DNA from: Parerythrobacter aestuarii
Lineage (GTDB): Bacteria > Pseudomonadota > Alphaproteobacteria > Sphingomonadales > Sphingomonadaceae
Assembly: GCF_030140925.1 (NCBI RefSeq)
Contig: NZ_JARBWD010000001.1
Location: 1,984,001-2,048,000 of the forward strand
Direction of reading: 5' to 3'
DNA length: 64,000 nucleotides
The notes beneath the pieces are model-generated. The model was not told the DNA's origin. It saw only the letters and a program-made list of their open reading frames with translations, and did no database searches. The translations under genes were made by a program, and so were the position numbers. Below are positions 40,646 through 50,055 of the stretch, piece by piece (position 1 is the stretch's first letter; every line of letters begins with the position of its first letter).

Positions 40646-41842
40646 CGGGCGCACGAAAAGGCTGGCAAGCTCGACATGGGTCGACCAGCGAAACTGGCCC
40701 ACCGGGCGCACTTCCTCAAGCACGAAACCCGCCTCTACGAGCCGCGTAGCATCCTTTGCCCAGCTGGCGGGATTGCAGCTGATATAGACGACGCGTGAGA
40801 TGGTGCTGGCGGCGATTTGCTCGATTTGCTCGCGCGCGCCTGCCCGAGGGGGATCGAGCAGGACAGCTCCAAACTTGCTGACTTCATCTGCCATGTAGGG
40901 ATTGCGGAACAGGTCGCGGTGCTGCGCGAACACGGGCTTGCCGGATGCGCGGGCCGCTTGCTGGCAAGCGAGGTGGGCGTCGCGCGACGCTTCGGCGGCA
41001 AGAACCTTCTCTGGTCCTGCCAATGCAATGGCGAAGGTCCCAAGGCCAGAGAACAGGTCGGCGACGGGCGTGACGCCAGCCAGCCATTCCTTCGCGGAAC
41101 CGACCAGCGCCGCTTCGCCATCTTCGGTTGCCTGCAGGAATGCGCCCGGCGGAAATGCGACTGGCACCCGACTGAGTGTTATCGTCGCCGCTTCAGGCTC
41201 CCACACGGTCTCGGGCCCAAAGCCATCGTCGGCGCTCAGCCGCGCAAGACCGTTGTCCCGCGCGAAATCGAGCAGGGCTTCGGTCTGCGCCAGCCCCTCG
41301 GGCCGGATGCCCTTGATACCGCAGGTGACACCCTGGTCGGCCATCGCCAGTTCGATATCCGCCGATATCCGACCTTCCCACACTGCCAGCATGGCGCGCA
41401 GCGGCTTGACCAGCGCGAGCAGCTCAGGCCACAGCACAGGGCATTCCTTGAGGTCGACGATCTTGTGCGAGCGCCCTTCACGATACCCCAGCAGTATCTG
41501 CTTGCCGCGACGTTGCGCGTGCAAGGTCGCACGCCGCCGGGTGCCAGCTGGCGAAAGGTGCACCGGGGCGACTCTTGCGGATGTGATCCCCTGGCCCTCT
41601 GCCGCCAGCACCACACGGTCGGTCACGAACTGCGCCAGTGCCTCGTTGTCGACATGCTGCAGCTGGCACCCGCCGCAGGTGCCGAAATGCCGGCACGGCG
41701 GATCGACGTGATGCGGCCCATGCGCCAGCGTCCCGTCCGGCTGCACGAAGTCACCTGGGGCCGACAGGGCGACATGCTGCCCGTCCGCCGTGACGCCATC
41801 GCCCTTGGCGGCGATGCGAATGATCTCTTTCGGTTCGCTCAC
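40634..41842 (-). CDS. RlmD/RumA-like class I SAM-dependent RNA (uracil-5) methyltransferase
   Basis: The GTG at 41842 overlaps the hydrate-repair stop by four bases and gives 402 residues. An N-terminal Fe-S motif is visible as CRHFGTCGGCQLQH plus Cys in KECPVLWPELL. The methyltransferase core has VADLFSGLGTFAIALA and AVLLDPPRAGA. The catalytic Cys is in VVYISCNPASWAKDATRL. It would form 5-methyluridine in ribosomal RNA in the TrmA/RlmCD family. An N-terminal TRAM domain is plausible in residues 1-50. The exact RNA target is not certain. Confidence 0.88.
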   Translation of the reverse strand: MSEPKEIIRIAAKGDGVTADGQHVALSAPGDFVQPDGTLAHGPHHVDPPCRHFGTCGGCQLQHVDNEALAQFVTDRVVLAAEGQGITSARVAPVHLSPAGTRRRATLHAQRRGKQILLGYREGRSHKIVDLKECPVLWPELLALVKPLRAMLAVWEGRISADIELAMADQGVTCGIKGIRPEGLAQTEALLDFARDNGLARLSADDGFGPETVWEPEAATITLSRVPVAFPPGAFLQATEDGEAALVGSAKEWLAGVTPVADLFSGLGTFAIALAGPEKVLAAEASRDAHLACQQAARASGKPVFAQHRDLFRNPYMADEVSKFGAVLLDPPRAGAREQIEQIAASTISRVVYISCNPASWAKDATRLVEAGFVLEEVRPVGQFRWSTHVELASLFVRPSAA

Positions 41843-43239
41843 AGGAAGGCGGCGTAGGCGCAGGCTACGGATTGTGCCAGATCGCTGGCTGAGAAAGCCA
41901 CGCCTGCCTGCCGGGCTGCCTCGTGATGCAGCCATACGCCCTCGCTGGCGGCGCGGACAGGATCACCGTGAGCGGCCAGCCTGCTCGCGACGATCCCGGC
42001 CAATACGTCACCGCTCCCAGCAACCGAGAGCCAGCTCGCTCCCGCCGGGAAGTAGGTGACTCCGCCAGCATGGGTCAGCAACGTGTCCGGGCCCTTGGCG
42101 AGGACCGTCGCCCCAGTACGTTCGTGCAGTGCGATGGCACGTTCGCGCTTGTCTGCGCCTTCAATGCCGAAAGTCTCGCACAGCTTGGCCAGCTCGCCTT
42201 CGTGCGGGGTGATAACCATGCGACTCGTATCGACGCCTTCGAGGAGGTCGTTGTCGAGAAGAACCAGCGCGTCGGCGTCGAGGACGATGGGACGTCCGCT
42301 CGATAACGCGTCGGCGAGGCGCGCCCTTGCCGCCTCGTCACGCCCCAACCCCGGACCTATGAGCACCGCAGCGATGCGGCTGCCCGACAGCGCAACAGGT
42401 AAGGGGGCAACGTCATGGACAAGATCGGCAGGGACCGGGCCCGCCACTTCAGAGAACAGCTTCACATAGCCGGCACCTGCGCCCATTGCCGAGCGGGCGG
42501 CGAGGACCGCAGCCCCCGGCATCGCTCCACCAGCAACCGCGACCAGCCCGCGCCGATATTTGTGCGCGTCCCATTGCGGCGTGGCCAGCATGGGACGCGG
42601 CGAGAGGGTTTCGCGACAACCTTGATCCGCCACGCCGATCTCGACCAATCGCTTCGTGCCTGACCTTGCAGCAGCTTCACCCAGCCAGTGCGCCCGCTTC
42701 CATGCGCCAAGGGCAATGGTGCAATCGAACGCCGCCAGCTCAACAGGCCAGTTCCCGGAGTTAGCATCGACCCCGCTGGGAACGTCAATGGCCACCGAAT
42801 GCACGTGATGCGCCTGCAACCCGGCGACCAGGCGGCGAAATGTTTCGGAAAGTGGCCGCGACAAACCGCTGCCGAACAGGCAATCGACGAACACGTCTCC
42901 GCGTATCTCTCCAGACTTGCCGAGGACCTCACCGTCGAAGCCGAAGGCAGCATCGCGGGCCGCATCGGTTTTGGGCGGGAGTGGTGCAATCACGCGCGCT
43001 TCACCACCCCGGCGCATGATCTCGGTCGCGATGACATAGCCGTCGCCGCCGTTGTTGCCAGGGCCGCACAAGACCGTCACCGGACGGCCGCCACTGATGC
43101 GCCATACCCACTCTGCCGCACCCTTGCCCGCGCGTTGCATCAGTTCCTCGACCGAGGTTCCAGCATCAATCAGCGCCTGCTCCGCCGCCTGCATCTGCGC
43201 GACGGTCAGGATCTGGCGCAGGCGGGCGTTATCGGGCAT
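41839..43239 (-). CDS. nnr: Bifunctional NAD(P)H-hydrate epimerase / ADP-dependent dehydratase
   Basis: This metabolite-repair enzyme restores damaged NAD(P)HX. ATG 43239 gives 466 residues and overlaps the lipoprotein gene end by 11 bases. The N-terminal YjeF epimerase domain has TVLCGPGNNGGDGYVIA and VFVDCLFGSGLSRPL. The C-terminal dehydratase domain has VLIGPGLGRDEAARA, IVLDADAL, VITPHEGELAKL and SVAGSGDVLAGIVASRLA. Both domains have complete motifs. It is transcribed with the RNA methyltransferase. Confidence 0.95.
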   Translation of the reverse strand: MPDNARLRQILTVAQMQAAEQALIDAGTSVEELMQRAGKGAAEWVWRISGGRPVTVLCGPGNNGGDGYVIATEIMRRGGEARVIAPLPPKTDAARDAAFGFDGEVLGKSGEIRGDVFVDCLFGSGLSRPLSETFRRLVAGLQAHHVHSVAIDVPSGVDANSGNWPVELAAFDCTIALGAWKRAHWLGEAAARSGTKRLVEIGVADQGCRETLSPRPMLATPQWDAHKYRRGLVAVAGGAMPGAAVLAARSAMGAGAGYVKLFSEVAGPVPADLVHDVAPLPVALSGSRIAAVLIGPGLGRDEAARARLADALSSGRPIVLDADALVLLDNDLLEGVDTSRMVITPHEGELAKLCETFGIEGADKRERAIALHERTGATVLAKGPDTLLTHAGGVTYFPAGASWLSVAGSGDVLAGIVASRLAAHGDPVRAASEGVWLHHEAARQAGVAFSASDLAQSVACAYAAFL

Positions 43240-43585
43240 TGGACCTGGCCGGGAAGCGGTAGCGATCCTCACCTATCGCAACCTCCAGCACGTCGCCATC
43301 GAGCGCATTCGCCGCGCTTTCGGCCCCGTCATGCGGGACGAGGCCGCTGCCATCTGCGGCCACGTCGAACAAACGAAAGCCGCCACCGGGATGGTTGACG
43401 CGGTAGATCGTCGCGCCATCGCGCTCGAATTTCTGCAGCGTGCAACTGTCGCTGAATTCGGAGCCTGGGCCGATGGCGCAAGAAAGCATCTGATCGCCGT
43501 CCTCGACAGCGTTGGCGGCCTCTTCCTCGTTGCCCGAACAGGCCGCGAGCGTGGCCAGCACGATGATGCCCAACCCCCGCCGCAT
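43229..43585 (-). CDS. Small lipoprotein, hypothetical
   Basis: The 118-residue protein has a short signal with lipobox ATLAAC (Cys16) followed by Ser-Gly-Asn, which would favour outer-membrane sorting. The mature part contains two Cys in LSCAIGPGSEFSDSCTLQKF and a C-terminal DVLEVAIGEDRYRFPA. I do not recognise a named family. It lies one base after the ilvD stop and overlaps the hydrate-repair gene, so it is likely cotranscribed with both. Confidence 0.7.
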   Translation of the reverse strand: MRRGLGIIVLATLAACSGNEEEAANAVEDGDQMLSCAIGPGSEFSDSCTLQKFERDGATIYRVNHPGGGFRLFDVAADGSGLVPHDGAESAANALDGDVLEVAIGEDRYRFPARSNAR

Positions 43586-43586
43586 G

Positions 43587-45434
43587 TCAGCTTCGCTTAA
43601 GCTGCGAGATATCGCGAACGGCGCCGCGCGCAGCGCTGGTGGTCATGGCGGCATAGGCTTGCAGCGCCTGGCTGACCTGGCGCGGGCGCTCCTGCGCAGG
43701 CTTCCAGCCGCTGGCTTCCTGCGCAGCGCGGCGTTCGGCCAGCACTTCGTCAGAGACCGCGAGGTTGATCGCGCGGTCTGGAATCGAGATTTCGATCAGG
43801 TCGCCATCCTCGACCAATCCGATCGCCCCGCCCTCTGCCGCTTCAGGGCTGACATGGCCGATCGAGAGGCCCGAGGTGCCGCCCGAAAAGCGTCCATCGG
43901 TGAGCAAAGCGCAGGCCGCGCCCAGTCCCTTCGATTTGAGATAGCTGGTCGGGTAGAGCATTTCCTGCATCCCCGGCCCGCCGCGCGGCCCTTCGTAGCG
44001 GATGACGACAACATCGCCTTCCCTGACCTGTTCGGTCAGTATCGCAGTGACGGCATCGTCCTGGCTCTCGTAGACTTTCGCCGGCCCGCTGAAGGTGAGG
44101 ATGCTTTCGTCGACCCCGGCGGTCTTCACGATGCAGCCATCCTCGGCGATATTGCCATAGAGCACCGCCAGCCCGCCATCCTGGCTGAAGGCATGCTCGG
44201 GGCTGCGAATGACGCCGTTCTCGCGGTCGAGATCGAGGCTTTCCCACCGCGCCGACTGGCTGAACGCGACCTGCGTGGGCACCCCGCCCGGCGCGGCGGC
44301 GAAGAATTCGTGGACCTTGTTGTTCTGCGTACGGCTGATGTCCCAGTCATCCAGCGCATCGCCCATGGTCGGGCTGTGCACTGTGGGCAGCGCGGTGTGG
44401 AGCAGCCCGGCCCGCTCAAGCTGGCCGAGGATCGCCATGATCCCGCCGGCGCGGTGGACGTCTTCCATATGCACATCGTCCTTGGCCGGGGCGACCTTGG
44501 AAAGGCACGGCACGCGACGGCTGAGCCGGTCGATATCCTTCATGGTGAAGTCCACCCCTGCCTCGTGCGCGGCAGCGAGCAGGTGAAGCACCGTGTTGGT
44601 CGAGCCGCCCATGGCAATGTCGAGGCTCATGGCGTTCTCGAAGGCTTCGAAGCTGGCGATGCTGCGCGGCAGGACGCTTTCGTCATCTTCCTCGTAATAG
44701 CGCCTGGCGAGCGTCACGACGAGGCGCCCCGCCCGCTTGAACAGCGCCTCGCGGTCGGCATGGGTCGCCAGCGTCGAGCCATTGCCGGGCAGCGAGAGGC
44801 CCAGCGCCTCGGTCAGGCAGTTCATCGAGTTGGCAGTGAACATGCCCGAGCAAGAACCACAGGTCGGGCAGGCGTTCTGCTCGATCGCGGTCACTTCTTC
44901 GTCGGAATAGCTGTCGTCTGCCGCCGCAACCATCGCATCGACGAGGTCGAGCGCTTTCTCCTTGCCCTTCACCACCACCTTGCCGGCCTCCATCGGGCCG
45001 CCGCTGACGAACACCACCGGGATATTGAGCCGCAGCGCCGCCATCAGCATGCCCGGCGTGATCTTGTCGCAGTTGGAAATGCACACCAGCGCATCGGCGC
45101 AGTGGGCATTGGTCATATATTCGACGCTATCGGCGATGAGGTCGCGGCTGGGGAGCGAATAGAGCATCCCGTCATGGCCCATGGCGATCCCGTCATCGAC
45201 AGCTATGGTGTTGAATTCCTTGGCCACACCCCCTGCCGCCTCGACTTCGCGCGCGACCAGCTGGCCCAGGTCCTTCAGGTGCACGTGCCCCGGCACGAAC
45301 TGGGTGAAGCTGTTGGCGATGGCGATGATCGGCTTGCCGAAATCCTCGTCCTTCATCCCCGTCGCGCGCCACAATCCGCGCGCGCCGGCCATGTTGCGGC
45401 CATGGGTGGTAGTGCGGGAACGATAGGCGGGCAT
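43587..45434 (-). CDS. ilvD: Dihydroxy-acid dehydratase
   Basis: IlvD dehydrates dihydroxy acids in valine, leucine and isoleucine synthesis. The ATG at 45434 gives 615 residues beginning [20 protein letters not shown], the family length. Fe-S ligands are in [15 protein letters not shown] and [17 protein letters not shown]. Further family parts are [15 protein letters not shown]-like ([12 protein letters not shown]) and [12 protein letters not shown]. An open frame continues about 90 codons upstream but lies in the repeat-bearing spacer and is not coding. Confidence 0.97.
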   Translation of the reverse strand: MPAYRSRTTTHGRNMAGARGLWRATGMKDEDFGKPIIAIANSFTQFVPGHVHLKDLGQLVAREVEAAGGVAKEFNTIAVDDGIAMGHDGMLYSLPSRDLIADSVEYMTNAHCADALVCISNCDKITPGMLMAALRLNIPVVFVSGGPMEAGKVVVKGKEKALDLVDAMVAAADDSYSDEEVTAIEQNACPTCGSCSGMFTANSMNCLTEALGLSLPGNGSTLATHADREALFKRAGRLVVTLARRYYEEDDESVLPRSIASFEAFENAMSLDIAMGGSTNTVLHLLAAAHEAGVDFTMKDIDRLSRRVPCLSKVAPAKDDVHMEDVHRAGGIMAILGQLERAGLLHTALPTVHSPTMGDALDDWDISRTQNNKVHEFFAAAPGGVPTQVAFSQSARWESLDLDRENGVIRSPEHAFSQDGGLAVLYGNIAEDGCIVKTAGVDESILTFSGPAKVYESQDDAVTAILTEQVREGDVVVIRYEGPRGGPGMQEMLYPTSYLKSKGLGAACALLTDGRFSGGTSGLSIGHVSPEAAEGGAIGLVEDGDLIEISIPDRAINLAVSDEVLAERRAAQEASGWKPAQERPRQVSQALQAYAAMTTSAARGAVRDISQLKRS

Positions 45435-45559
45435 GGGTCGGGTCCTAGCAGTGCGATTGGTGTGCACACCAGTTCTAGACCATGGGCGTCTCTCGTCGAA
45501 ACGGATTTTCTTTGGGCGCTTGAGGGTTGAGTTTTGGCTCGTGGCACCCTCAATTCCAG

Positions 45560-45647
45560 CCGTCGCCCCGGACTTGATCCGGGGCCCCACTTCTTCGAGT
45601 GGCGCGCTAAAGGCAGTGGAACCCCGGCTCAGAGGCCGGGGTGACGG
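45560..45647. repeat. Palindromic intergenic repeat element
   Basis: An 88-base element in the spacer upstream of ilvD. Its ends, CCGTCGCCCCGG (45560-45571) and CCGGGGTGACGG (45636-45647), are inverted repeats with one mismatch. Each end also forms its own hairpin: CCCCGG/CCGGGG at 45566-45584 and CCCCGGC/GCCGGGG at 45622-45641. It has no open frame. It looks like a REP/MITE-type unit of the kind common in sphingomonad genomes. Confidence 0.7.
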
Positions 45648-45654
45648 GAGTTGA

Positions 45655-46386
45655 TCAAACGCCCTTGAGCGCCAGCGCCGTGCGGTTGGCGACATCGGCA
45701 ATCAGCGCCGCCCAGCGGGCCTGGTCGGCCTCGGTCGTGATCAGGTCCTGCCGCACTTCGATGGTAAGGTAGGGCCGCCCCTTCGCTTCGGCATGGCGGT
45801 CCATCGTCGCGTTGAGCAGCTTGCCCGAATAGGGCTGGTTGTCGCCGACGGTCAGCCCTTCCTCCTCGAACAGGCGGATGGCGTGGCGCGCGGCGCTGTC
45901 GTCCTGGTTATAGAGCAGCGCGACTTCCCACGGGCGCTCCTCGTCGCTGGTCTCCAGCGTCGGGGTGAAGCTGTGCAAGGCAACGATCAGCTCGGGCCGC
46001 GCTACCTCCAGCCATGCCTCCAGCGCCGTGTGATAGGGCCGGTGGTAGAGCCTCAACCGCTTCTCGAGATCGGCGCCGATATTGCCGGGGATCAAGTGCC
46101 CGTCGCTGGTGGTCGGCATGACTCCGTCCTGGTCTGCATGCCGGTGCAAGTCGATCACGAGGCGGCTGACGCAGGCGATATGCGCGGGGATGCCGTGGCG
46201 GCGTGCCAGCCGGTCGGCGATCCCTTCGGTCCCGATATCATAGGCGATGTGGTTCTGCAGCAGCGCCGGATCGATGCCGAGCTCGACCTCATCGGGCACG
46301 AAGTTGGAGGCATGGTCGGCCACGCAGACGATCCTGCCCGGGATGGGTTCGCCCACCTGCCGGTACGGATTGTCGTCGTAGATCAT
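45655..46386 (-). CDS. N-formylglutamate amidohydrolase family protein
   Basis: ATG 46386 overlaps the ispE stop by 4 bases and gives 243 residues. [40 protein letters not shown] and [29 protein letters not shown] are hallmarks of the FGase family (HutG/DUF3419-like). Family members hydrolyse N-formylglutamate in histidine breakdown or related N-acylamino acids. There are no other hut genes nearby, so the true substrate is open. It is cytosolic, with no signal peptide in this start. Confidence 0.88.
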   Translation of the reverse strand: MIYDDNPYRQVGEPIPGRIVCVADHASNFVPDEVELGIDPALLQNHIAYDIGTEGIADRLARRHGIPAHIACVSRLVIDLHRHADQDGVMPTTSDGHLIPGNIGADLEKRLRLYHRPYHTALEAWLEVARPELIVALHSFTPTLETSDEERPWEVALLYNQDDSAARHAIRLFEEEGLTVGDNQPYSGKLLNATMDRHAEAKGRPYLTIEVRQDLITTEADQARWAALIADVANRTALALKGV

Positions 46387-47213
46387 CTCAGCCTTCCCTG
46401 CATCTGCCACCAGTCCGGGTGCGAGGAAGCCAGCCTTGCGGCGGCGTCGCGCGCGGTATCCTCGCTGTGGTAGAGCGCAAAACACGTTGCCCCTGAACCA
46501 GACATACGGGCGAGCAGCGGGTTTGTTTCCCCAAGCGCCGCCAGCACATCGGCTATCACAGGGCATTGGGCGATGGCGGGCGCTTCCAAGTCGTTGCGTC
46601 CGGCAAGCATGACGGCGCGGGCATCGCCTTCGGGCAGCGGCCCGCGATCCTCGCCATCCCACGCTGCAAAAACCGGCCCGGTGCTCAAGGGAACACGCGG
46701 ATTGATGAGCAGCACCGGGGTTCCGGCGAGATCGCTGTCGATCGGCTCCAACTCGGTGCCGGTGCCGCGCCCGACGCAGGTGAAGCTCTTGACGCAGGCG
46801 GGCACATCGGCGCCGAGCTTCGCCGCGCGCTCCTCCCAGTCGTCGGGCAGACCATGCATCTGTTCGATAATGCGGAACACCGCCCCGGCATCGGCCGAGC
46901 CGCCGCCCAGCCCGGCGGCGACGGGCAGATTCTTCTCCAGCGTGATCGCCAGCCCGCCCGGACGCGGCAACGCGCCCAGCGCCTGCATCACAATATTGTC
47001 GAACGGATTGTCGAGCGCGGTGGCGAACTCACCGACGGTTTCGAGCGCATCCTGCTCCGCCGCCCGCGCCGTCAGCCGGTCACCCTTGTCGACAAAGGCG
47101 AACAGCGTCTCGAGCTCATGATACCCATCCTCCCGACGCCGCCGCACATGCAGCGCCAGGTTGATCTTGGCGTAGGCGGTATCTGAAGTTCGCAACTCTC
47201 GACTCTTTGGCAA
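46383..47213 (-). CDS. ispE: 4-diphosphocytidyl-2-C-methyl-D-erythritol kinase
   Basis: IspE phosphorylates CDP-methylerythritol in the MEP isoprenoid pathway. The 276-residue GHMP kinase has AYAKINLALHVRRRREDGYHEL at its N-terminus, the ATP loop LPVAAGLGGGSADAGAVFR and ARMSGSGATCFALYHS near the C-terminus. All three GHMP motifs are intact. It is one base downstream of the small membrane protein gene and overlaps the amidohydrolase by 4 bases. Confidence 0.96.
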   Translation of the reverse strand: MPKSRELRTSDTAYAKINLALHVRRRREDGYHELETLFAFVDKGDRLTARAAEQDALETVGEFATALDNPFDNIVMQALGALPRPGGLAITLEKNLPVAAGLGGGSADAGAVFRIIEQMHGLPDDWEERAAKLGADVPACVKSFTCVGRGTGTELEPIDSDLAGTPVLLINPRVPLSTGPVFAAWDGEDRGPLPEGDARAVMLAGRNDLEAPAIAQCPVIADVLAALGETNPLLARMSGSGATCFALYHSEDTARDAAARLASSHPDWWQMQGRLR

Positions 47214-47501
47214 TCAGATTCCTACGCCCCATAATCCCACGATTGCAGCAATGATGAGAAGTGGAATGGCAACAACCGCGACCGCAGCAAGAATCATCAT
47301 GCAGCCTGCGACAGCCTCAGGATTAAAGATCCATGTTACGAGGCCTGAAACAAGTGCGCCTCCAATCCCACCGACAATCAGAAATAGAATTGCGCCGCCC
47401 AGACCTCCCACTGAGAACCCATGAGCGGCACCAAGAAGCCCGCCAAGCGCAGAAAAGATCAGGAGAATCCTATCCCCATGGCTTTCGTCAAACCAAGACA
47501 A
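47214..47501 (-). CDS. Small membrane protein, hypothetical
   Basis: The 95-residue protein is mostly hydrophobic with about three membrane segments: ILLIFSALGGLLGAAHGF, LGGAILFLIVGGIGGALVSGLVTWIF and MMILAAVAVVAIPLLIIAAIVGLWG. It is glycine rich. No family is recognised. Base composition is lower in GC than its neighbours by eye, and its stop directly abuts the ispE start, so expression may be coupled. Confidence 0.6.
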   Translation of the reverse strand: MSWFDESHGDRILLIFSALGGLLGAAHGFSVGGLGGAILFLIVGGIGGALVSGLVTWIFNPEAVAGCMMILAAVAVVAIPLLIIAAIVGLWGVGI

Positions 47502-47529
47502 GAGAACGCCTCTCCAATTCTGTCAGCAA

Positions 47530-49182
47530 TCACATATTCGGATAATTCGGCCCACCGCCGCCTTCAGGCGTGGTCCAGTTGATGTTCTGGTTGGGGTCCT
47601 TGATGTCGCAGGTCTTGCAGTGGACGCAGTTCTGCGAGTTGATCTGGAACTTCGCCTCGCCGGTGTCCTCGTCGGTCAGCCATTCATAGACGCCCGCCGG
47701 GCAGTAACGCGCCGAGGGGCCGCCATAGACCGCCAGTTCGCTGGCCTTCTGCAACTCGGCATCCTTGAGCTGCAGGTGGCAGGGTTGGTCTTCGGCATGG
47801 TTGGTGTAGCTGTAGGCGACATTGGTCAGCCGGTCGAAGCTGATCTCGCCATCGGGCTTGGGATAGTCAATCTTGGGATAGAGATCGGCGCGGCCGGTGT
47901 GGGTGTAGTCAGGCGTGTGCTTCATGGTGATCGGTAGACCGATCTTGAGCGTGCGCATCCACATGTCGATGCCGGCGAGCACGGTGCCGATATCGCCGCC
48001 GAACTTGGCGACGGCCGGCTGGGCGTTCTTCACCTTCTTGAGCTCGGTCGCGATCCAGCTTTCGCGCAGGTTGGCATCGTAGTCGGCCAGCTCGTCATGT
48101 TCACGCTCGGCAGCGATGGCGGCGGCGGCGGATTCGGCCGCCAACATCCCGCTCTTCATGGCGGTGTGGCTGCCCTTGATGCGGGGCACGTTGACGAAGC
48201 CTGCCGCGCAACCGATCAGCGCGCCGCCCGGGAAGGCGAGCTTGGGCACCGACTGCCAGCCGCCTTCGTTGATCGCGCGCGCGCCGTATGCGACGCGCTT
48301 GCCGCCTTCGAGATATTCGCGGATCGCCGGGTGGTGCTTCCAGCGCTGGAATTCCTGGTAAGGCGAAACCCACGGGTTCTCGTAATCGAGCGCGGTGACG
48401 AAGCCCAAGGCGACCTGGCCATTGGCCTGGTGGTAGAGGAAGCCCCCGCCCCAGCTGTCGGATTCGGACAGCGGCCAGCCTTGGGTGTGGATCACGCGGC
48501 CCGGGACGTGCTTGTCCGGATCGATGTCCCACAGCTCCTTGATGCCCAAGCCATAGACCTGCGGCTGGCAATTCGCCTCGAGGTCGTATTTGGCCTTCAT
48601 CTGCTTGGTGAGGTTGCCGCGCGCGCCCTCGGCAAACAGCGTGTATTTGGCTTCGATTTCCATGCCGGGCTGGAAATCGTCCTTGTGGCTGCCGTCGGCG
48701 GCGATGCCCATGTCCTGCGTGATGACGCCCTTCACCGCGCCCTTGTCGTCGAACATCACTTCGGCAGCGGGGAAGCCCGGGAAGACCATTACGCCGAGCT
48801 CTTCCGCGCGCTCGCCGAGCCAGCGGGTGAGATTGCCGAGCGAGCCGGTGTAACAACCGTTGTTGGAGAGGAACGGCGGCATCGCGAGGTGCGGCATGCC
48901 GAGCTTGCCGTTCTTGCTCAGCACCCAGTGCCAGTTATCGGTGACGGGGGTTTCCGCCATCGGGCAATCCATGTCGCGCCATTCGGGCAGCAGCTCGTCG
49001 AGCGCCTTGGGATCGACCACCGCGCCGGACAGGATATGCGCGCCGATCTCCGAGCCCTTCTCGAGCACGACGACTTCGAGGTCCTCGTTGATCTGCTTGA
49101 GCCGGATCGCGGCGGACAGGCCAGCTGGGCCGCCCCCCACGATCACTACATCGCATGGCATGGATTCGCGTTCGATCGTCAT
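47530..49182 (-). CDS. Electron transfer flavoprotein-ubiquinone oxidoreductase
   Basis: ETF-QO passes electrons from ETF, reduced by acyl-CoA dehydrogenases, to ubiquinone at the membrane. The 550-residue chain has the FAD motif DVVIVGGGPAGLSAAIRL near residue 10 and GGALIGCAAGFVNVPRIKG. The C-terminal [4Fe-4S] ligands are in RYCPAGVYEW, NCVHCKTCDIKDPNQNINW. Length and motifs fit the family well. It is divergent from the glycosylase-like gene across 86 bases. Confidence 0.96.
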   Translation of the reverse strand: MTIERESMPCDVVIVGGGPAGLSAAIRLKQINEDLEVVVLEKGSEIGAHILSGAVVDPKALDELLPEWRDMDCPMAETPVTDNWHWVLSKNGKLGMPHLAMPPFLSNNGCYTGSLGNLTRWLGERAEELGVMVFPGFPAAEVMFDDKGAVKGVITQDMGIAADGSHKDDFQPGMEIEAKYTLFAEGARGNLTKQMKAKYDLEANCQPQVYGLGIKELWDIDPDKHVPGRVIHTQGWPLSESDSWGGGFLYHQANGQVALGFVTALDYENPWVSPYQEFQRWKHHPAIREYLEGGKRVAYGARAINEGGWQSVPKLAFPGGALIGCAAGFVNVPRIKGSHTAMKSGMLAAESAAAAIAAEREHDELADYDANLRESWIATELKKVKNAQPAVAKFGGDIGTVLAGIDMWMRTLKIGLPITMKHTPDYTHTGRADLYPKIDYPKPDGEISFDRLTNVAYSYTNHAEDQPCHLQLKDAELQKASELAVYGGPSARYCPAGVYEWLTDEDTGEAKFQINSQNCVHCKTCDIKDPNQNINWTTPEGGGGPNYPNM

Positions 49183-49268
49183 TCTGTCTCGCCCCTGATT
49201 GAAACGGGTGAAAATGCCCGGAAAGCCTTGATTGCTGGCAGGTCAGAGGTCAAGACCTGCGCAAGGCC

Positions 49269-50054
49269 ATGACCGCGCAATCCCCTCTGATTTCTGCCGA
49301 TGAAATCGCCGGCGCCATCGAATGGTGGCGGTTGGCCGGAATCGGTACCGATGCGCTCGATGAACCGAGCGGCTGGCTCGATGTCGAGACCGCGCCTGCA
49401 ACCGCTGACGCTACGACAGCGCCTGCTCCAGCGCCCCCGCCCAAGCCCGCACCGCCTCCGCCGCGCAGCATCGGTGCAGAGATCGAAGGACTGGCCAAAG
49501 TGCCGGGAAAACCTGGCGATTGGCCCGACGAATTGGCCACATTCCAGCGCTGGTGGTTCGAGGATGAAAATTTTGCGCCAACCGGTGCATTTCCCCGCAT
49601 TGCCCCACGCGGCGCGGTAAATGCACCGCTGATGGTGGTCGTGGGAGAGCCCGAGGAGACGGACAGCGACCGGCTTCTCGGCGGGCCGCAGGGACAAGTG
49701 CTGACAGGCTTCCTGCGCGCTGCCGGGTTAGCCGTCGACAGTATCTATTTCGCCAGTGTCCTGCCCCGCCACACCTTGCGCCCTGACTGGGGCGAAGTGG
49801 CCGGTGCAGGATACGGCCAACTGCTTGCCCACCATATCGGTTTGGTGGCCCCCCAGCGACTGATTGTCTTCGGACGCGACATTCTGGCGCTTATTCCGCA
49901 CGAATCGGCGCAAGACCCTGCAAGTTTACGGGTTTTTAACCATGACGGTCGAAGCATTCCGCTGTTGCCGACGCGCGATCTCGCCAATTTGGCGCGACGC
50001 GGGGGGTTTCGCTCCCAGTTCTGGCGACAGTGGCTCGATTTTTCGGATGGCTGA
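49269..50054 (+). CDS. Uracil-DNA glycosylase superfamily protein
   Basis: The 261-residue protein has an N-terminal Ala/Pro-rich region (residues 40-75) and then a UDG-like fold: APLMVVVGEPEETDSDRLLGGPQGQVLTGFL, SIYFASVLPRHTLRP and PQRLIVFGRDIL. This resembles family 4 or phage SPO1-type UDG, but the usual GEAPGxxE motif is GEPEETDSD and no Fe-S cysteines are seen. Glycosylase activity is therefore uncertain. It overlaps or abuts the lytic transglycosylase gene. Confidence 0.65.
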   Translation: MTAQSPLISADEIAGAIEWWRLAGIGTDALDEPSGWLDVETAPATADATTAPAPAPPPKPAPPPPRSIGAEIEGLAKVPGKPGDWPDELATFQRWWFEDENFAPTGAFPRIAPRGAVNAPLMVVVGEPEETDSDRLLGGPQGQVLTGFLRAAGLAVDSIYFASVLPRHTLRPDWGEVAGAGYGQLLAHHIGLVAPQRLIVFGRDILALIPHESAQDPASLRVFNHDGRSIPLLPTRDLANLARRGGFRSQFWRQWLDFSDG

Positions 50055-50055
50055 C

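Noticed and set aside
45435-45701. N-terminal extension of about 90 codons on ilvD
   Set aside because: The extension covers the palindromic repeat and the spacer. IlvD homologues begin at the [14 protein letters not shown] start at 45434.
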